A DNA stretch of 64,000 bases from Micrococcus sp. 2A (GTDB taxonomy: Bacteria > Actinomycetota > Actinomycetes > Actinomycetales > Micrococcaceae), in assembly GCF_039519235.1 (NCBI RefSeq), contig NZ_CP154351.1, forward strand, positions 1,798,001 through 1,862,000. Direction: 5' to 3'. How positions within the stretch are numbered: position 1 is the stretch's first letter; each line of letters begins with the position of its first letter. This document shows, piece by piece, positions 1 through 8,403 of this stretch. The notes beneath the pieces are model-generated. The model made no database searches. It was given only the letters and a program-made list of their open reading frames with translations, and was not told the origin of the DNA. The translations under genes were made by a program, and so were the position numbers.

Positions 1-1038
1 GTCCTTGCCCTCCATGCGCACCTTGCCGGCGGCCTTGGCGTCGGCCATGGACCCGGCAGCGATCAGATCGTCGAAACTCACGATCTCCGCCTTGATGAAG
101 CCGCGCTGGAAGTCGGTGTGGATCACGCCGGCGGCCTCGGGCGCCGTCGCCCCCACCGGAATCGTCCAGGCGCGCGTCTCCTTCGGCCCCGCCGTCAGGT
201 AGGTCTGCAGGCCGAGGGTGGAGAAGCCCACGCGGGCCAGCTGGTCCAGCCCGGACTCGTCCTGCCCGGCCATCTCCAGCATCTCGGCGGCCTCCTCGTC
301 GGAGAGCTCCACGAGGTCGGACTCGAGCTTGGCGTCCAGGAACACGGCATCGGCGGGGGCCACCAGATCACGCAGCTCCTGCTGCTTGGCCTCGTCCCCC
401 AGCACACCCTCGTCCGAGTTGAACACGTAGATGAACGGCTTGGCGGTGAGCAGGCTCAGCTCGCGCAACCGGTCCATGTCCAGCTTGTCCTTGTCCTTCG
501 CCGCGAAGATCGTCTCACCCCGCTCCAGCACCGCGAGCGCGGTCTGCAGCGCCTCGAGGTCGGCGGGCTCCTTCTTCTTGCCCTTGACCTCCTTCTCGAC
601 GCGCGGGATCGCCTTCTCCACGGTCTGCATGTCCGCGATGATCAGCTCGGTGTTGATGGTCTCCATGTCCGAGGCCGGGTCCACCTTGCCGTCCACATGG
701 ACGACGTCGCCGTCGTCGAACGCGCGCACCACCTGGGCGATCGCGTGGGCCTCACGGATGTTCGCCAGGAACTGGTTGCCCAGGCCCTCCCCCTCGGAGG
801 CACCCTTCACGATGCCGGCGATGTCAACAAAGGACACCGTGGCCGGCAGGATGCGCTCGGAGCCGAAGATCTCGGCCAGCTGCGGCAGGCGCTCGTCCGG
901 CAGGTTCACCACGCCCACGTTCGGCTCGATCGTCGCGAACGGGTAGTTCGCCGCGAGCACGGTCTGGCGCGTCAGCGCGTTGAACAGGGTCGACTTGCCC
1001 ACGTTGGGCAGTCCCACGAATCCGATAGTCAAAGCCAC
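1..1038 (-). CDS. ychF: Redox-regulated P-loop ATPase YchF (3' end outside window)
   Basis: Obg-family P-loop NTPase that in this family prefers ATP over GTP and associates with ribosomes. The protein starts MALTIGF; the G1 loop GLPNVGKST is at residues 9-17 and the G3-like segment is [10 protein letters not shown]. The G4 position reads FNSDE instead of NKxD, as expected for the ATP-binding YchF branch. A coiled-coil stretch precedes the TGS domain. The start is GTG, because the nearby ATG is out of frame. 346 codons are present of about 360 in the family, and the last few C-terminal residues lie beyond the left edge. Identity is secure. Confidence 0.95.
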   Translation of the reverse strand, partial: MALTIGFVGLPNVGKSTLFNALTRQTVLAANYPFATIEPNVGVVNLPDERLPQLAEIFGSERILPATVSFVDIAGIVKGASEGEGLGNQFLANIREAHAIAQVVRAFDDGDVVHVDGKVDPASDMETINTELIIADMQTVEKAIPRVEKEVKGKKKEPADLEALQTALAVLERGETIFAAKDKDKLDMDRLRELSLLTAKPFIYVFNSDEGVLGDEAKQQELRDLVAPADAVFLDAKLESDLVELSDEEAAEMLEMAGQDESGLDQLARVGFSTLGLQTYLTAGPKETRAWTIPVGATAPEAAGVIHTDFQRGFIKAEIVSFDDLIAAGSMADAKAAGKVRMEGKD

Positions 1039-1080
1039 GCATCGAGTCTACCGGCGGCTCCGTCTCCCATCGGCATGGCA

Positions 1081-1112
1081 ACGGGGCCGCTCCCCGAAGG
1101 GAACGGCCCCGT
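1081..1112 (-). terminator. GC-rich hairpin after hsp20
   Basis: Inverted repeat ACGGGGCCGCTCCC / GGGAACGGCCCCGT around a CGAA loop, with one mismatch in 14 pairs. It lies between the hsp20 stop and the ychF start, both on the minus strand, so it probably ends hsp20 transcription. No U-run follows, which is usual for high-GC actinobacteria. Confidence 0.6.
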
Positions 1113-1178
1113 CCACGTGGTCGCGCGGCACGACGCCGTCGTGTCGCCTCGCGCGGGCGGTTCACCGCCGCCGGTGCG

Positions 1179-1652
1179 TCACTCGCCGGAGGTCTCCTGC
1201 TCCCCCGCGCCGGGCTCGTTCTCCACGGTCTCCCCGGAGATCTGGGTGGCGGCACCGGAGTGCTTCACGTCGATCTTGCGCGGCTTGGCCTGCTCGGCCA
1301 CCGGAATGGTCAGCGTCAGCACGCCGTCGGCGTAGTCCGCCTCCACCTTGTCCAGGGCGAGGCCACGGCCCAAGGTCAGCTGGCGGGCGAAGGCGCCGGC
1401 GGAACGCTCGCGGGTCAGCCACTGGCGACCCTCGCCGTCGGACTTCTCCTTGCGCTCGGCGCGGATGGTGAGCGTGCGCTCCTCCACGTCCACGTCGATG
1501 GAGCTCGGGTCCACGCCCGGCAGCTCCACCTCGGCGACGAACCGGTCGCCCTCCCGGTAGAGGTTCATGGGCATCGAGCCCTGGCCGGCCACGCGCGCGA
1601 TGCCGTTCATGAAGCGGTCCATCTCACGGAAGGGATCAACAGTACGAGCCAT
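1179..1652 (-). CDS. Hsp20 / alpha-crystallin small heat-shock protein
   Basis: ATP-independent holdase that keeps unfolding proteins soluble until Hsp70/ClpB act. About 157 residues. A short N-terminal arm (ARTVDPFREMDRFMNG) is followed by the alpha-crystallin domain at about 40-135, which carries the characteristic ADGVLTLTIP motif, and a charged, Glu-rich tail. Two adjacent ATG codons are possible. The second is preferred because GAGGAG lies 6 nt upstream of it; the first (1655) would be only 3 nt away. Upstream sequence carries a sigma-R/H-like promoter and a HAIR-like operator, indicating heat and thiol-oxidative stress control (inference). Confidence 0.93.
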   Translation of the reverse strand: MARTVDPFREMDRFMNGIARVAGQGSMPMNLYREGDRFVAEVELPGVDPSSIDVDVEERTLTIRAERKEKSDGEGRQWLTRERSAGAFARQLTLGRGLALDKVEADYADGVLTLTIPVAEQAKPRKIDVKHSGAATQISGETVENEPGAGEQETSGE

Positions 1653-1710
1653 CATTCACTCCTCGTCAGTGTGGTGCGGCCGCTCCCGGTGAGCGGCGTC
1701 CGCCCGGTGC

Positions 1711-1736
1711 AACGCTCGTCCCCCCGCGGGTATTCC
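1711..1736 (-). promoter_or_regulatory. Sigma-R/SigH-type promoter of hsp20
   Basis: Read on the minus strand, GGAAT (1732-1736) is followed after exactly 18 nt by GTT (1711-1713). This fits the known actinobacterial SigR/SigH pattern GGAAT-N18-GTT. It sits about 60 nt upstream of the hsp20 start codon. The match is seen directly; use of the site is inferred. Confidence 0.6.
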
Positions 1737-1741
1737 GCGAA

Positions 1742-1762
1742 CCTGAGTCACTTTCGCTCAGG
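1742..1762. promoter_or_regulatory. HAIR-like HspR operator upstream of hsp20
   Basis: CCTGAGT-N7-GCTCAGG, against the HspR-binding HAIR consensus CTTGAGT-N7-ACTCAAG (11 of 14 defined positions match by eye). The inverted repeat extends one more base on each side. It lies immediately upstream of the -35 element of the hsp20 promoter, where a repressor could block RNA polymerase. No hspR gene is in the window. Confidence 0.55.
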
Positions 1763-1828
1763 TCCTCACGCCGCACCCACGCTCTACCCTGACGGCGTAC
1801 CCGCCCCGCCGCCGGAGAGGTCCCTCCC

Positions 1829-3058
1829 ATGCTCAGCGTCCTGCGCCAGCCCACCTACGCGCGGCTGTTCGGCGCGCAGGTCATCGCGCTGCTCGGAACC
1901 GGCCTGCTCACCGTGGCGCTGGGCCTGCTCGCCTACGACATCGCGGGCGCGGCCGCCGGCGTCGTGATGGGCACCGTCATGGCCGTCAAGATGATCGCGT
2001 ATGTGCTCATCTCCCCTGTCACCACGGCGCTCGTCGCCCGCCTGCCTGCGCGCCCCGTCCTGATCGGCGCGGACTTGGTGCGGGCCGCCGTCGCGCTCTC
2101 CCTGCCGTTCGTCACCGAGGCGTGGCAGACGTACGCGCTGGTGTTCCTGCTGCAGTCCGCCTCGGCCACGTTCACCCCCACGTTCCAGGCCGTGATCCCC
2201 ACCGTGCTCCCCGAGGAGCGGGAGTACACCCGCGCGCTCTCCCTCTCCCGCCTCGCCTACGACGTCGAGTCCCTCGTCAGCCCCCTGCTCGCCGCCGCCC
2301 TCCTGACAGCGATGAGCTACCACAGCCTCTTCGTGGGCACCGTGGTCGGCTTCCTCGCCTCAGCGGCGCTCGTGGCCTCAGCCCGCTTCCCCGCGGTGCA
2401 GGCCCCCGCCCCCGCGCCCTTCCTGGACCGGCTCACCCGGGGCACGCGCCTCTTCCTGGCCTCCCCAGAGCTGCGGGGGCTGCTCGGCCTCAACCTCGTG
2501 GTCGCCACGACGACGGCCATGGTCATCGTCAACACCGTCGTCCTCGTGCAGGCCGAGCTGGGCCGGCCGCAGGAGGACGTCGCGCTGCTGCTGACCGCGC
2601 ACGGCGTCGGCTCCATGCTCGTGGCCCTGACCTTGCCGTCCTGGCTCGACCGTGTTCCCGACCGCCGTGTCATGCTCGCCGGCGCCGCGGCCCTGCCCCT
2701 GCTCTTGCTGGCCGGCGTCGGTGCGCTCGTGGGGATGGAGGGCACGGCACGGTGGGCCGCGCTGCTCACGGTCTGGGCCCTGCTGGGCGCGGCCACCTCG
2801 GCCGTGCTCACCCCGTCCGCCCGACTGCTGCGCCGAGGCAGCACGGAGCAGGACCGCCCCGCCGTCTTCGCCGCGCAGTTCTCCCTCTCCCACGCGTGCT
2901 TCCTGCTGACCTATCCGCTCGCGGGGATCCTCGGCGCGTCCCTCGGCCTGCCCGCGGTGGGCCTGGTGCTGGTCGGGATCGGTGCGCTCGGGCTGGCGTT
3001 CGCGGCGGTCTCCTGGCGCGGGCTCGCTCCGCGCCGCCCCGCTCCCGCGCACCCATGA
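1829..3058 (+). CDS. MFS transporter, 12 membrane segments
   Basis: Major facilitator superfamily permease, 409 residues, with hydrophobic segments spaced as two six-helix halves and a central charged loop around residue 195. The first segment begins near residue 12 (FGAQVIALLGTGLL). The layout resembles the EntS/drug-efflux type of MFS protein. No substrate can be read from the sequence. A good ribosome site (GGAGAGG) precedes the ATG. It is a single gene, divergent from hsp20 and convergent with the macro-domain gene. Confidence 0.85.
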   Translation: MLSVLRQPTYARLFGAQVIALLGTGLLTVALGLLAYDIAGAAAGVVMGTVMAVKMIAYVLISPVTTALVARLPARPVLIGADLVRAAVALSLPFVTEAWQTYALVFLLQSASATFTPTFQAVIPTVLPEEREYTRALSLSRLAYDVESLVSPLLAAALLTAMSYHSLFVGTVVGFLASAALVASARFPAVQAPAPAPFLDRLTRGTRLFLASPELRGLLGLNLVVATTTAMVIVNTVVLVQAELGRPQEDVALLLTAHGVGSMLVALTLPSWLDRVPDRRVMLAGAAALPLLLLAGVGALVGMEGTARWAALLTVWALLGAATSAVLTPSARLLRRGSTEQDRPAVFAAQFSLSHACFLLTYPLAGILGASLGLPAVGLVLVGIGALGLAFAAVSWRGLAPRRPAPAHP

Positions 3059-3139
3059 CATCCGTCATGCCCACCTCCTGGCGGCGGCGACGACGACGCA
3101 CGGGCAGGTGGCCGTCGTCGCGCGGGGCCGCGGCGGGCT

Positions 3140-3670
3140 CTAGGGGCGGACCACGGCGAGCGCCGTGCGGAAGGCCTGCTCCGCCTTCTCGCCGTACGGC
3201 ACGAAGATCACCTCGCGCACGGTGTGTCCCACCTCCTCCGCCATGGCGTCGGAGGTCTCGACGGCGATGCGCGCGGCGTCGTCCATCGGCCAGCCGTAGA
3301 CGCCCGCGGAGATGGCGGGGAACGCCACGGTCTCCGCCCCCAGTTCCCTCGCCACCCGCAGCGACTCGCGGTAGCAGGAGGCGAGGATGTCAGACTTGTC
3401 CTTGGTCTTGGCCCACACCGGACCCACCGTGTGGATGACCCAGCGTGCGGGCAGGCGCCCCGCCGTCGTCGCCACGGCCTGCCCGGCGGGCAGGCCGTCC
3501 GGCAGCGTGGTCTCCCGCAACGCCCGGCACTCGGCGAGGATCTCCGGGCCGCCCCGGCGGTGGATGGCGCCGTCCACGCCGCCCCCGCCGAGGAGGCGGG
3601 AGTTGGCCGCGTTCACGACGGCGTCGGCTGCGGTGGCGGTGATGTCCCCGGGGGCGATGACCAGCTTCAT
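3140..3670 (-). CDS. Macro-domain protein, probable O-acetyl-ADP-ribose deacetylase
   Basis: Single-domain YmdB/MacroD-like protein of 176 residues. Members hydrolyse O-acetyl-ADP-ribose or remove ADP-ribose from acidic residues. The ligand-binding features are visible: GDIT near the N-terminus, VVNAAN at about 18-23, the glycine loop LLGGGGVDGAI, and the second loop AISAGVYGWP that holds the phosphates. I prefer the ATG giving MKLVIAPGDIT, which matches the usual family start and has GGTGG at a suitable distance; a GTG three codons upstream is possible. Confidence 0.9.
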   Translation of the reverse strand: MKLVIAPGDITATAADAVVNAANSRLLGGGGVDGAIHRRGGPEILAECRALRETTLPDGLPAGQAVATTAGRLPARWVIHTVGPVWAKTKDKSDILASCYRESLRVARELGAETVAFPAISAGVYGWPMDDAARIAVETSDAMAEEVGHTVREVIFVPYGEKAEQAFRTALAVVRP

Positions 3671-3726
3671 GCGTGCCACCGTAGGGGCCTGGGCGAGCCC
3701 CGGACAGGGCCGGTAGCCTCGGGCCG

Positions 3727-4191
3727 GTGAGCTCCGCCGATCAGAACCCCGCCGACCAGTCCCCCGCCGCCGCCCCGCCCACCCCGCCGTCCGCGGCGAT
3801 GCTGCCCCTCATCACGCTGGGCGTGGAGCACGTCTTCGACACGCTCTCCTCGCAGCCCGTCTTCCACCCCACCATCCTGGCCGTGACGGCCGAGGGGATG
3901 CAGGGGATGTGGACCCACCCGGACCTCACGCCTGAGGGGGCGGCGCAGGCCGTGGCCGAGCTCGTGCCGCGCCCCGAGCGCGCCGTCGCCGTGTTCGACG
4001 GCGAGGTGGAGACGCCGGACGGGCCGCGGCCCGCCGTCGCCGTCGAGGCGTTCGAGGCGGGGTCGCTGACCTCGGTGCGCGTGATCGTCCGCTACCTCCC
4101 CGGCGTGCCCGCGGCGGGTCTGGACGCGCAGGTCGAGGGCGATCCGGAAGTGGCCGCCAACGGCCCGAACCCCCTGTTCGGCGCGTTCTGA
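3727..4191 (+). CDS. Hypothetical protein, 154 aa
   Basis: Not recognised. It has a GTG start and a Pro/Ala-rich, probably disordered N-terminus (about 25 residues), then a compact region with alternating hydrophobic residues (MLPLITLGVEHVFDTL) and a soluble C-terminal half ending NPLFGAF. There are no membrane segments and no signal peptide. It starts about 50 nt after the divergent macro-domain gene and lies just upstream of rmuC, with which it could be co-transcribed. Codon use matches the neighbours, so it is probably a real gene. Confidence 0.6.
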   Translation: MSSADQNPADQSPAAAPPTPPSAAMLPLITLGVEHVFDTLSSQPVFHPTILAVTAEGMQGMWTHPDLTPEGAAQAVAELVPRPERAVAVFDGEVETPDGPRPAVAVEAFEAGSLTSVRVIVRYLPGVPAAGLDAQVEGDPEVAANGPNPLFGAF

Positions 4192-4271
4192 GGGCCCTGC
4201 CGCAGGGATCTGGGGCCGCCGCGCCGCGTGGCGGCCTTACCGTGTCCGCTCCAGCTGGGACAGTGGTCCGC

Positions 4272-5534
4272 ATGGAAAACCTGAGTCTCCTGCTGGCCCT
4301 GCTGCTCGGCCTCGTCCTGGGCGCCCTGCTGGGCGCATGGCTCGTGTGGCGCCGTCTGAGCGGCGGCACCGGCGAGGCGGCGCACGTGCGGCGAGAGCTG
4401 GACGCGCTGCGCACCGAGCACCAGAGCGCACGCGAGGAGCTGGCCGCCGTGCGCGCGGAGAACCGCGCCGTCACCGCCCAGCGCAGTGAGGACGCGGAAC
4501 GCGCCCAGGCCGAGTCCCGCGTGCTGAGCACCCTCGCCCCGCTCGGCCAGCAGCTGGCCTCCCTGCAGAAGCAGGTGAGCGTGCTCGAGCGGGACCGCGT
4601 GGAGCAGTTCGGCCAGCTCGGCGAGCAGCTGCGCGTGGCCGCCGCCACGGACCGGGACCTGCTCAACCAGACCACCTCGCTCATGGCCACGCTGAAGTCC
4701 ACCTCGGCACGCGGGCACTGGGGAGAGGCGCAGCTGCGCCGCGTGGTGGAGGCGGCGGGCATGCTGCACCACGTGGACTTCTCCGAGCAGACCACCATCG
4801 TCGGCACCGAGGGCGAGCGGCTGCGGCCGGACCTCGTGGTGTCCCTGCCCGGAGGCAAGTCCCTGGCCGTGGACGCCAAGGCCCCGCTCGGGGACGCGCT
4901 CGCCGCCGAGGCCCTCGCGGACGAGCCGGGAGAGGAGGCCGCCGAGCGTCGCCGGGCACTGGCCGCACAGCACGCCGCCGCCGTGCGCCGGCACGTGGAC
5001 CAGCTGGCCGCGAAGTCGTACTGGTCCGGTCTCAGCCACTCACCCGAGCTCGTGCTGTGCTTCCTGCCGGCCGAGTCCTTGCTCGCCGCGGCCCTGGACG
5101 CGGACGGCGGCCTGCTGGACCACGCCTTCTCCAAGAACGTAGCGCTTGTGGCGCCAGTGTCCCTGCTGACCGCGCTGAAGTCCGTGGCGTACGCGTGGCG
5201 GCAGGATCGGCTCGCGGAGAACGCCCAGTTCATCGTCACGAGCGCACGCGAGCTCTACGACCGGCTCGGCACCCTCGGCTCCCACCTGGACCGCATGGGC
5301 GGGTCGCTGAAGACCACGGTGGACCGGTACAACCAGCTCGTCGGCACGGTCGAGTCCCGGGTCCTCCCCTCGGCGCGCAAGCTGCGGGAGGCCGACCCGG
5401 GGCTGCCACCCACCGCAGGCATCCGCACGCTCGAGTCGGCGCCCCGGGTGCTCTCCGCCCCGGAGCTGGTGGAAGGGCTGGGCATGGAGGGGCTCAGCGA
5501 GGACGACGGATTCGGCGGCCGCCGCGCCGGGTGA
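4272..5534 (+). CDS. rmuC: DNA recombination protein RmuC
   Basis: RmuC-family protein, 420 residues, linked in E. coli to limiting inversions at short inverted repeats. It has an N-terminal membrane anchor at residues 3-24 (LSLLLALLLGLVLGALLGAW), a long coiled coil at about 30-115, and the RmuC nuclease-like core with LRPDLVVSLPGGKSLAVDAK; the DAK at about 200-202 fits a PD-(D/E)xK site. The ATG for MENLSLLL is chosen because it puts the anchor at the N-terminus. A GTG ten codons upstream is in frame but would precede it with unlikely polar sequence. Confidence 0.9.
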   Translation: MENLSLLLALLLGLVLGALLGAWLVWRRLSGGTGEAAHVRRELDALRTEHQSAREELAAVRAENRAVTAQRSEDAERAQAESRVLSTLAPLGQQLASLQKQVSVLERDRVEQFGQLGEQLRVAAATDRDLLNQTTSLMATLKSTSARGHWGEAQLRRVVEAAGMLHHVDFSEQTTIVGTEGERLRPDLVVSLPGGKSLAVDAKAPLGDALAAEALADEPGEEAAERRRALAAQHAAAVRRHVDQLAAKSYWSGLSHSPELVLCFLPAESLLAAALDADGGLLDHAFSKNVALVAPVSLLTALKSVAYAWRQDRLAENAQFIVTSARELYDRLGTLGSHLDRMGGSLKTTVDRYNQLVGTVESRVLPSARKLREADPGLPPTAGIRTLESAPRVLSAPELVEGLGMEGLSEDDGFGGRRAG

Positions 5535-5598
5535 GGCGTCGGAGCGTGCCGGGCAGACCCCTCGGCCCGTGGGCAATCGGCGCCGCGTCAGTGCCCCG

Positions 5599-5978
5599 TC
5601 AGCGTCCCGTCGCCGGCCCCGCCGCCAGCAGCGCTCGCAGGGCAGTCAGGCCCCGGGCGGTGAGCTGGTCGAGCGTGCCGTCGTTGGCCAGCACCACGCC
5701 CTCCTCGTCCGGACCGAGCGGCTCCAGGGTGGCGATCTGCGCGTCCAGCAGGGCGGCCGGCATGAAGTGGCCGCGCATCCGCGTGGCCACGGGTGCCGGT
5801 CCGCGTCCGTCAGCGGCGTCCCGGCGGCCACGAGGGCCTTCGCCTCCGGTGAATGCAGGTCGTCGGCCTCCCCGAACGGGGCCCCCAGGCGCTGCGCGAG
5901 CCGCGTCGCCAGGGCCGTCTTCCCCGAGCCGGAGACGCCCATGACCACCACGGCCGTCCCGGCGAGCGGTTCAGGCAT
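5599..5978 (-). pseudogene. gntK: Gluconokinase gene with frame-disrupting internal deletion
   Basis: Two parts of one gluconokinase in different frames. The N-terminal part (5978 to about 5787) has the P-loop MGVSGSGKT and runs to the conserved LTDADRHPW. The C-terminal part (about 5790 to 5599) resumes at RGHFMPAALLDAQ, in the next frame, and ends normally. The intervening 60 or so residues of the family, including the CSALKR-type segment, are missing. The join falls in the sequence CCGTGGCCACGCGG, which makes sense in both frames. An intact enzyme (about 170 residues) would phosphorylate D-gluconate to 6-phosphogluconate. The 5' end overlaps the ispH stop. Confidence 0.85.
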
Positions 5979-7083
5979 CCCCACGGCGATGCCCACCGAG
6001 GGAGCGGGACTCGTCCCCGGCCTTCTTCAGCTCCGCGCGCAGCTCCTTGGGCAGGGAGAAGATGATGTCCTCCTCGGCCGTGACCACCTCGTCCACCTGC
6101 GCGTAGCCGTAGTCCGCGAGGAGCGCGAGCACGTCCTGCACGAGCACCTCGGGCACGGACGCGCCGGAGGACAGCCCCACCGTCGCCACTCCCTCGAACC
6201 ACGCCTCGTCGATCTGGCTGGCGAAGTCCACGCGCTCGGCGCGGGTGGCCCCGTACTCGAAGGCGACCTCCTTCAGGCGCACCGAATTCGAGGAGTTGGC
6301 CGATCCCACGATGATCACCAGGTCGCACTCCGGGGAGATCAGCTTGATCGCCGCCTGCCGGTTGGACGTGGCGTAGCAGATGTCGTCCGAGGGCGGGTCC
6401 TGCAGGTTCGGGAAGCGCTCGCGCAGCACCGCGACGATCTCGAGGGCCTCGTCCACGGAGAGCGTGGTCTGCGAGAGCCAGATGAGGTTGTCCGGGTCGT
6501 CCACCTGGACGGTGCGGGCCTCCGCGACGTCGTTGATCACCGTGGTGTGCTCGGGTGCCTCGCCGTACGTGCCCTCGACCTCTTCGTGGCCCTCGTGGCC
6601 GATCAGCAGGATGTGCTTGTCCTGACGGGCGAAGCGCACCGCCTCGCGGTGCACCTTCGTGACCAGCGGGCACGTGGCGTCGATGGTCTCCAGGTTCCGC
6701 TCGGCGGCCTCGGCCACCACGGCCGGGGAGACGCCGTGCGCGGAGAACACGGTGAGGGCGCCGTCCGGCACCTGGTCCAGCTCGTCCACGAACACCACGC
6801 CGCGCTCGGTCAGGGTGTCCACCACGTGGCGGTTGTGCACGATCTCCTTGCGCACGTACACGGGGGCGCCGTGGTGCTCCAGGGCCTTCTCCACGGCGAC
6901 GACGGCGCGGTCCACGCCGGCGCAGTAGCCGCGCGGGGCGGCGAGCATCACGCGCTTCGGGCCGGTGACGGGCGCGGCGGCCTCCACCTCGGCGCGGGAG
7001 CGGCGCGTGCGCGGCACCTGAGGCATGCCGAGGCCGACGGCGGACGGGCGGGTGGCGGCAGCGGTGACGGACATGCCCCCCAT
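5971..7083 (-). CDS. ispH: 4-hydroxy-3-methylbut-2-enyl diphosphate reductase IspH
   Basis: Last enzyme of the MEP isoprenoid pathway: a [4Fe-4S] enzyme reducing HMBPP to IPP and DMAPP. The three cluster cysteines are visible: [10 protein letters not shown] (Cys54), [11 protein letters not shown] (about 137) and ICYATSNRQ (about 238). The substrate-binding histidine motif VHNRHVV and the SAHGVSP loop are also present. 370 residues with an N-terminal extension of about 40 residues typical of actinobacteria. The start could be three codons later (MSVTAAA). Divergent ORFs are absent, so it is probably a single gene with the gntK remnant downstream. Confidence 0.95.
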   Translation of the reverse strand: MGGMSVTAAATRPSAVGLGMPQVPRTRRSRAEVEAAAPVTGPKRVMLAAPRGYCAGVDRAVVAVEKALEHHGAPVYVRKEIVHNRHVVDTLTERGVVFVDELDQVPDGALTVFSAHGVSPAVVAEAAERNLETIDATCPLVTKVHREAVRFARQDKHILLIGHEGHEEVEGTYGEAPEHTTVINDVAEARTVQVDDPDNLIWLSQTTLSVDEALEIVAVLRERFPNLQDPPSDDICYATSNRQAAIKLISPECDLVIIVGSANSSNSVRLKEVAFEYGATRAERVDFASQIDEAWFEGVATVGLSSGASVPEVLVQDVLALLADYGYAQVDEVVTAEEDIIFSLPKELRAELKKAGDESRSLGGHRRGDA

Positions 7084-7191
7084 GGTATCGGCCCGTGGCC
7101 CGGCCCCTCCGGGTGGGCGGGGCGTCCGCTCAGCGCGAAGGCGGCGACGCCGTCCGGACCGCGCCCCGCGGCCGCTCAGGGCCGTCCTGAC

Positions 7192-8214
7192 TCACCGGCG
7201 GGGGCGACCTCGCGTGAGGGCCAGCTCGAGGAGGAACACCACCACGCCGACCCCGAGCGTGATCGAGGCCGCCGTCGTGAGGGTCGCCGCGTAGGGGGTC
7301 AGGGCCGTGTCGATCGCCGGGCGCAGGGCACGCTGGGCCTCCACCGCGAGGTGGGCGACGCCGTCGGCGACGCCGTCGGGCGCCACCACGGAGAACGCGT
7401 CGGAGCGGGTCGCGTTGCCCAGCAGCATCCCGCCGACGAGCATCACGGCGCCCGCGAGCGCGATCGAGGGGCCCCGCCACCGCGGCCGGGCCAGCACGAG
7501 GGCCGCGAGGAGGAGGAGCCCGGCCGCCACCGCGGCCCACCTCCAGTGCGCGGAGGCGGCGGCCCACCACGCGACGGTGGAGCGGTCCACGTCCTTCAGG
7601 GAGTCCACCGTGACGGTCATGGTGAGGTCCGTGCTGTCCCTCAGCTCGGCGGCGCGGTCGTACATGGGGGCGATCACGGTGTCCGCGGCCCAGTCCCCGA
7701 AGTCCGTGCCCGTCACGGCCTCGAGGATCCCCTGGCCGGGCACGTCGAGCTCGTTGCGGCGCAGGCGCGTCTCGATGTCGCCGAGCGCCGCCGCGACGCC
7801 GGACTGCGCCACCGGGCCGAAGGGGACGGTGAAGTCCCCTCCGGGCACGAAGCCCTCGGTCCCCCGGGCGTCCTTGAGGTCCAGCAGCCATGCGCGCCGC
7901 GCCTCGTCCGCGGTGTCGGACCAGCCCTGCACCACGCTGGGATCCTGCGCCACGTTCTGCGCCACGGGCCGGATCAGGTCCTCCACGGCCTGCGTGAGCG
8001 GGTCCGGGACCTCCTCCGGCACCAGGTCCTCCACCGCCCCGGTGACGGCGCCGGGGATCGCGGCGCGCACCTGCTCGTCCGAGGCCACCTGCTCGGCGAC
8101 GCCCCGGACCAGCTCGGGCCGGTGGGCGGCCTCGTCCACGAGCGCACCGGCGGTGGCGAGCACGGCGGACAGTCCGGCGAGGAGGGCCAGGAGGAGGGCG
8201 AGGAGCGAGCGCAT
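7192..8214 (-). CDS. Hypothetical membrane protein with large external domain
   Basis: 340 residues, no family recognised. The N-terminus is a signal anchor (LLALLLALLAGLSAVLATAG). About 200 polar residues follow, with heptad-like acidic stretches (VAEQVASDEQVRAAIPGAV), and then three hydrophobic segments near residues 215-240, 245-265 and 300-330, with a short basic C-terminus. The predicted topology places the long middle domain outside the membrane. The ATG chosen is the one directly before the signal anchor. It is divergent from xseA, separated by about 190 nt. Confidence 0.7.
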   Translation of the reverse strand: MRSLLALLLALLAGLSAVLATAGALVDEAAHRPELVRGVAEQVASDEQVRAAIPGAVTGAVEDLVPEEVPDPLTQAVEDLIRPVAQNVAQDPSVVQGWSDTADEARRAWLLDLKDARGTEGFVPGGDFTVPFGPVAQSGVAAALGDIETRLRRNELDVPGQGILEAVTGTDFGDWAADTVIAPMYDRAAELRDSTDLTMTVTVDSLKDVDRSTVAWWAAASAHWRWAAVAAGLLLLAALVLARPRWRGPSIALAGAVMLVGGMLLGNATRSDAFSVVAPDGVADGVAHLAVEAQRALRPAIDTALTPYAATLTTAASITLGVGVVVFLLELALTRGRPRR

Positions 8215-8403
8215 GGGCGGGACCTTCCGGTGCGGGCGAGGACGACCGACGGCGGCGTGCGGCGGCACGGACGGGCCGGGCATTACTGTGTCCGAGGGTA
8301 CTGACACACTCGGGACGTGTCCCCGGCGGGCCCGCCCGCCCGAGGCGTCCGCCGCCGTCGTCCCGCCGCGCCGGCACCCCAGCGGCCCGAGACAGGAGAT
8401 CCC

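Noticed and set aside
6..1335. Long plus-strand frames opposite ychF and hsp20
   Set aside because: Mirror frames of the conserved minus-strand genes.
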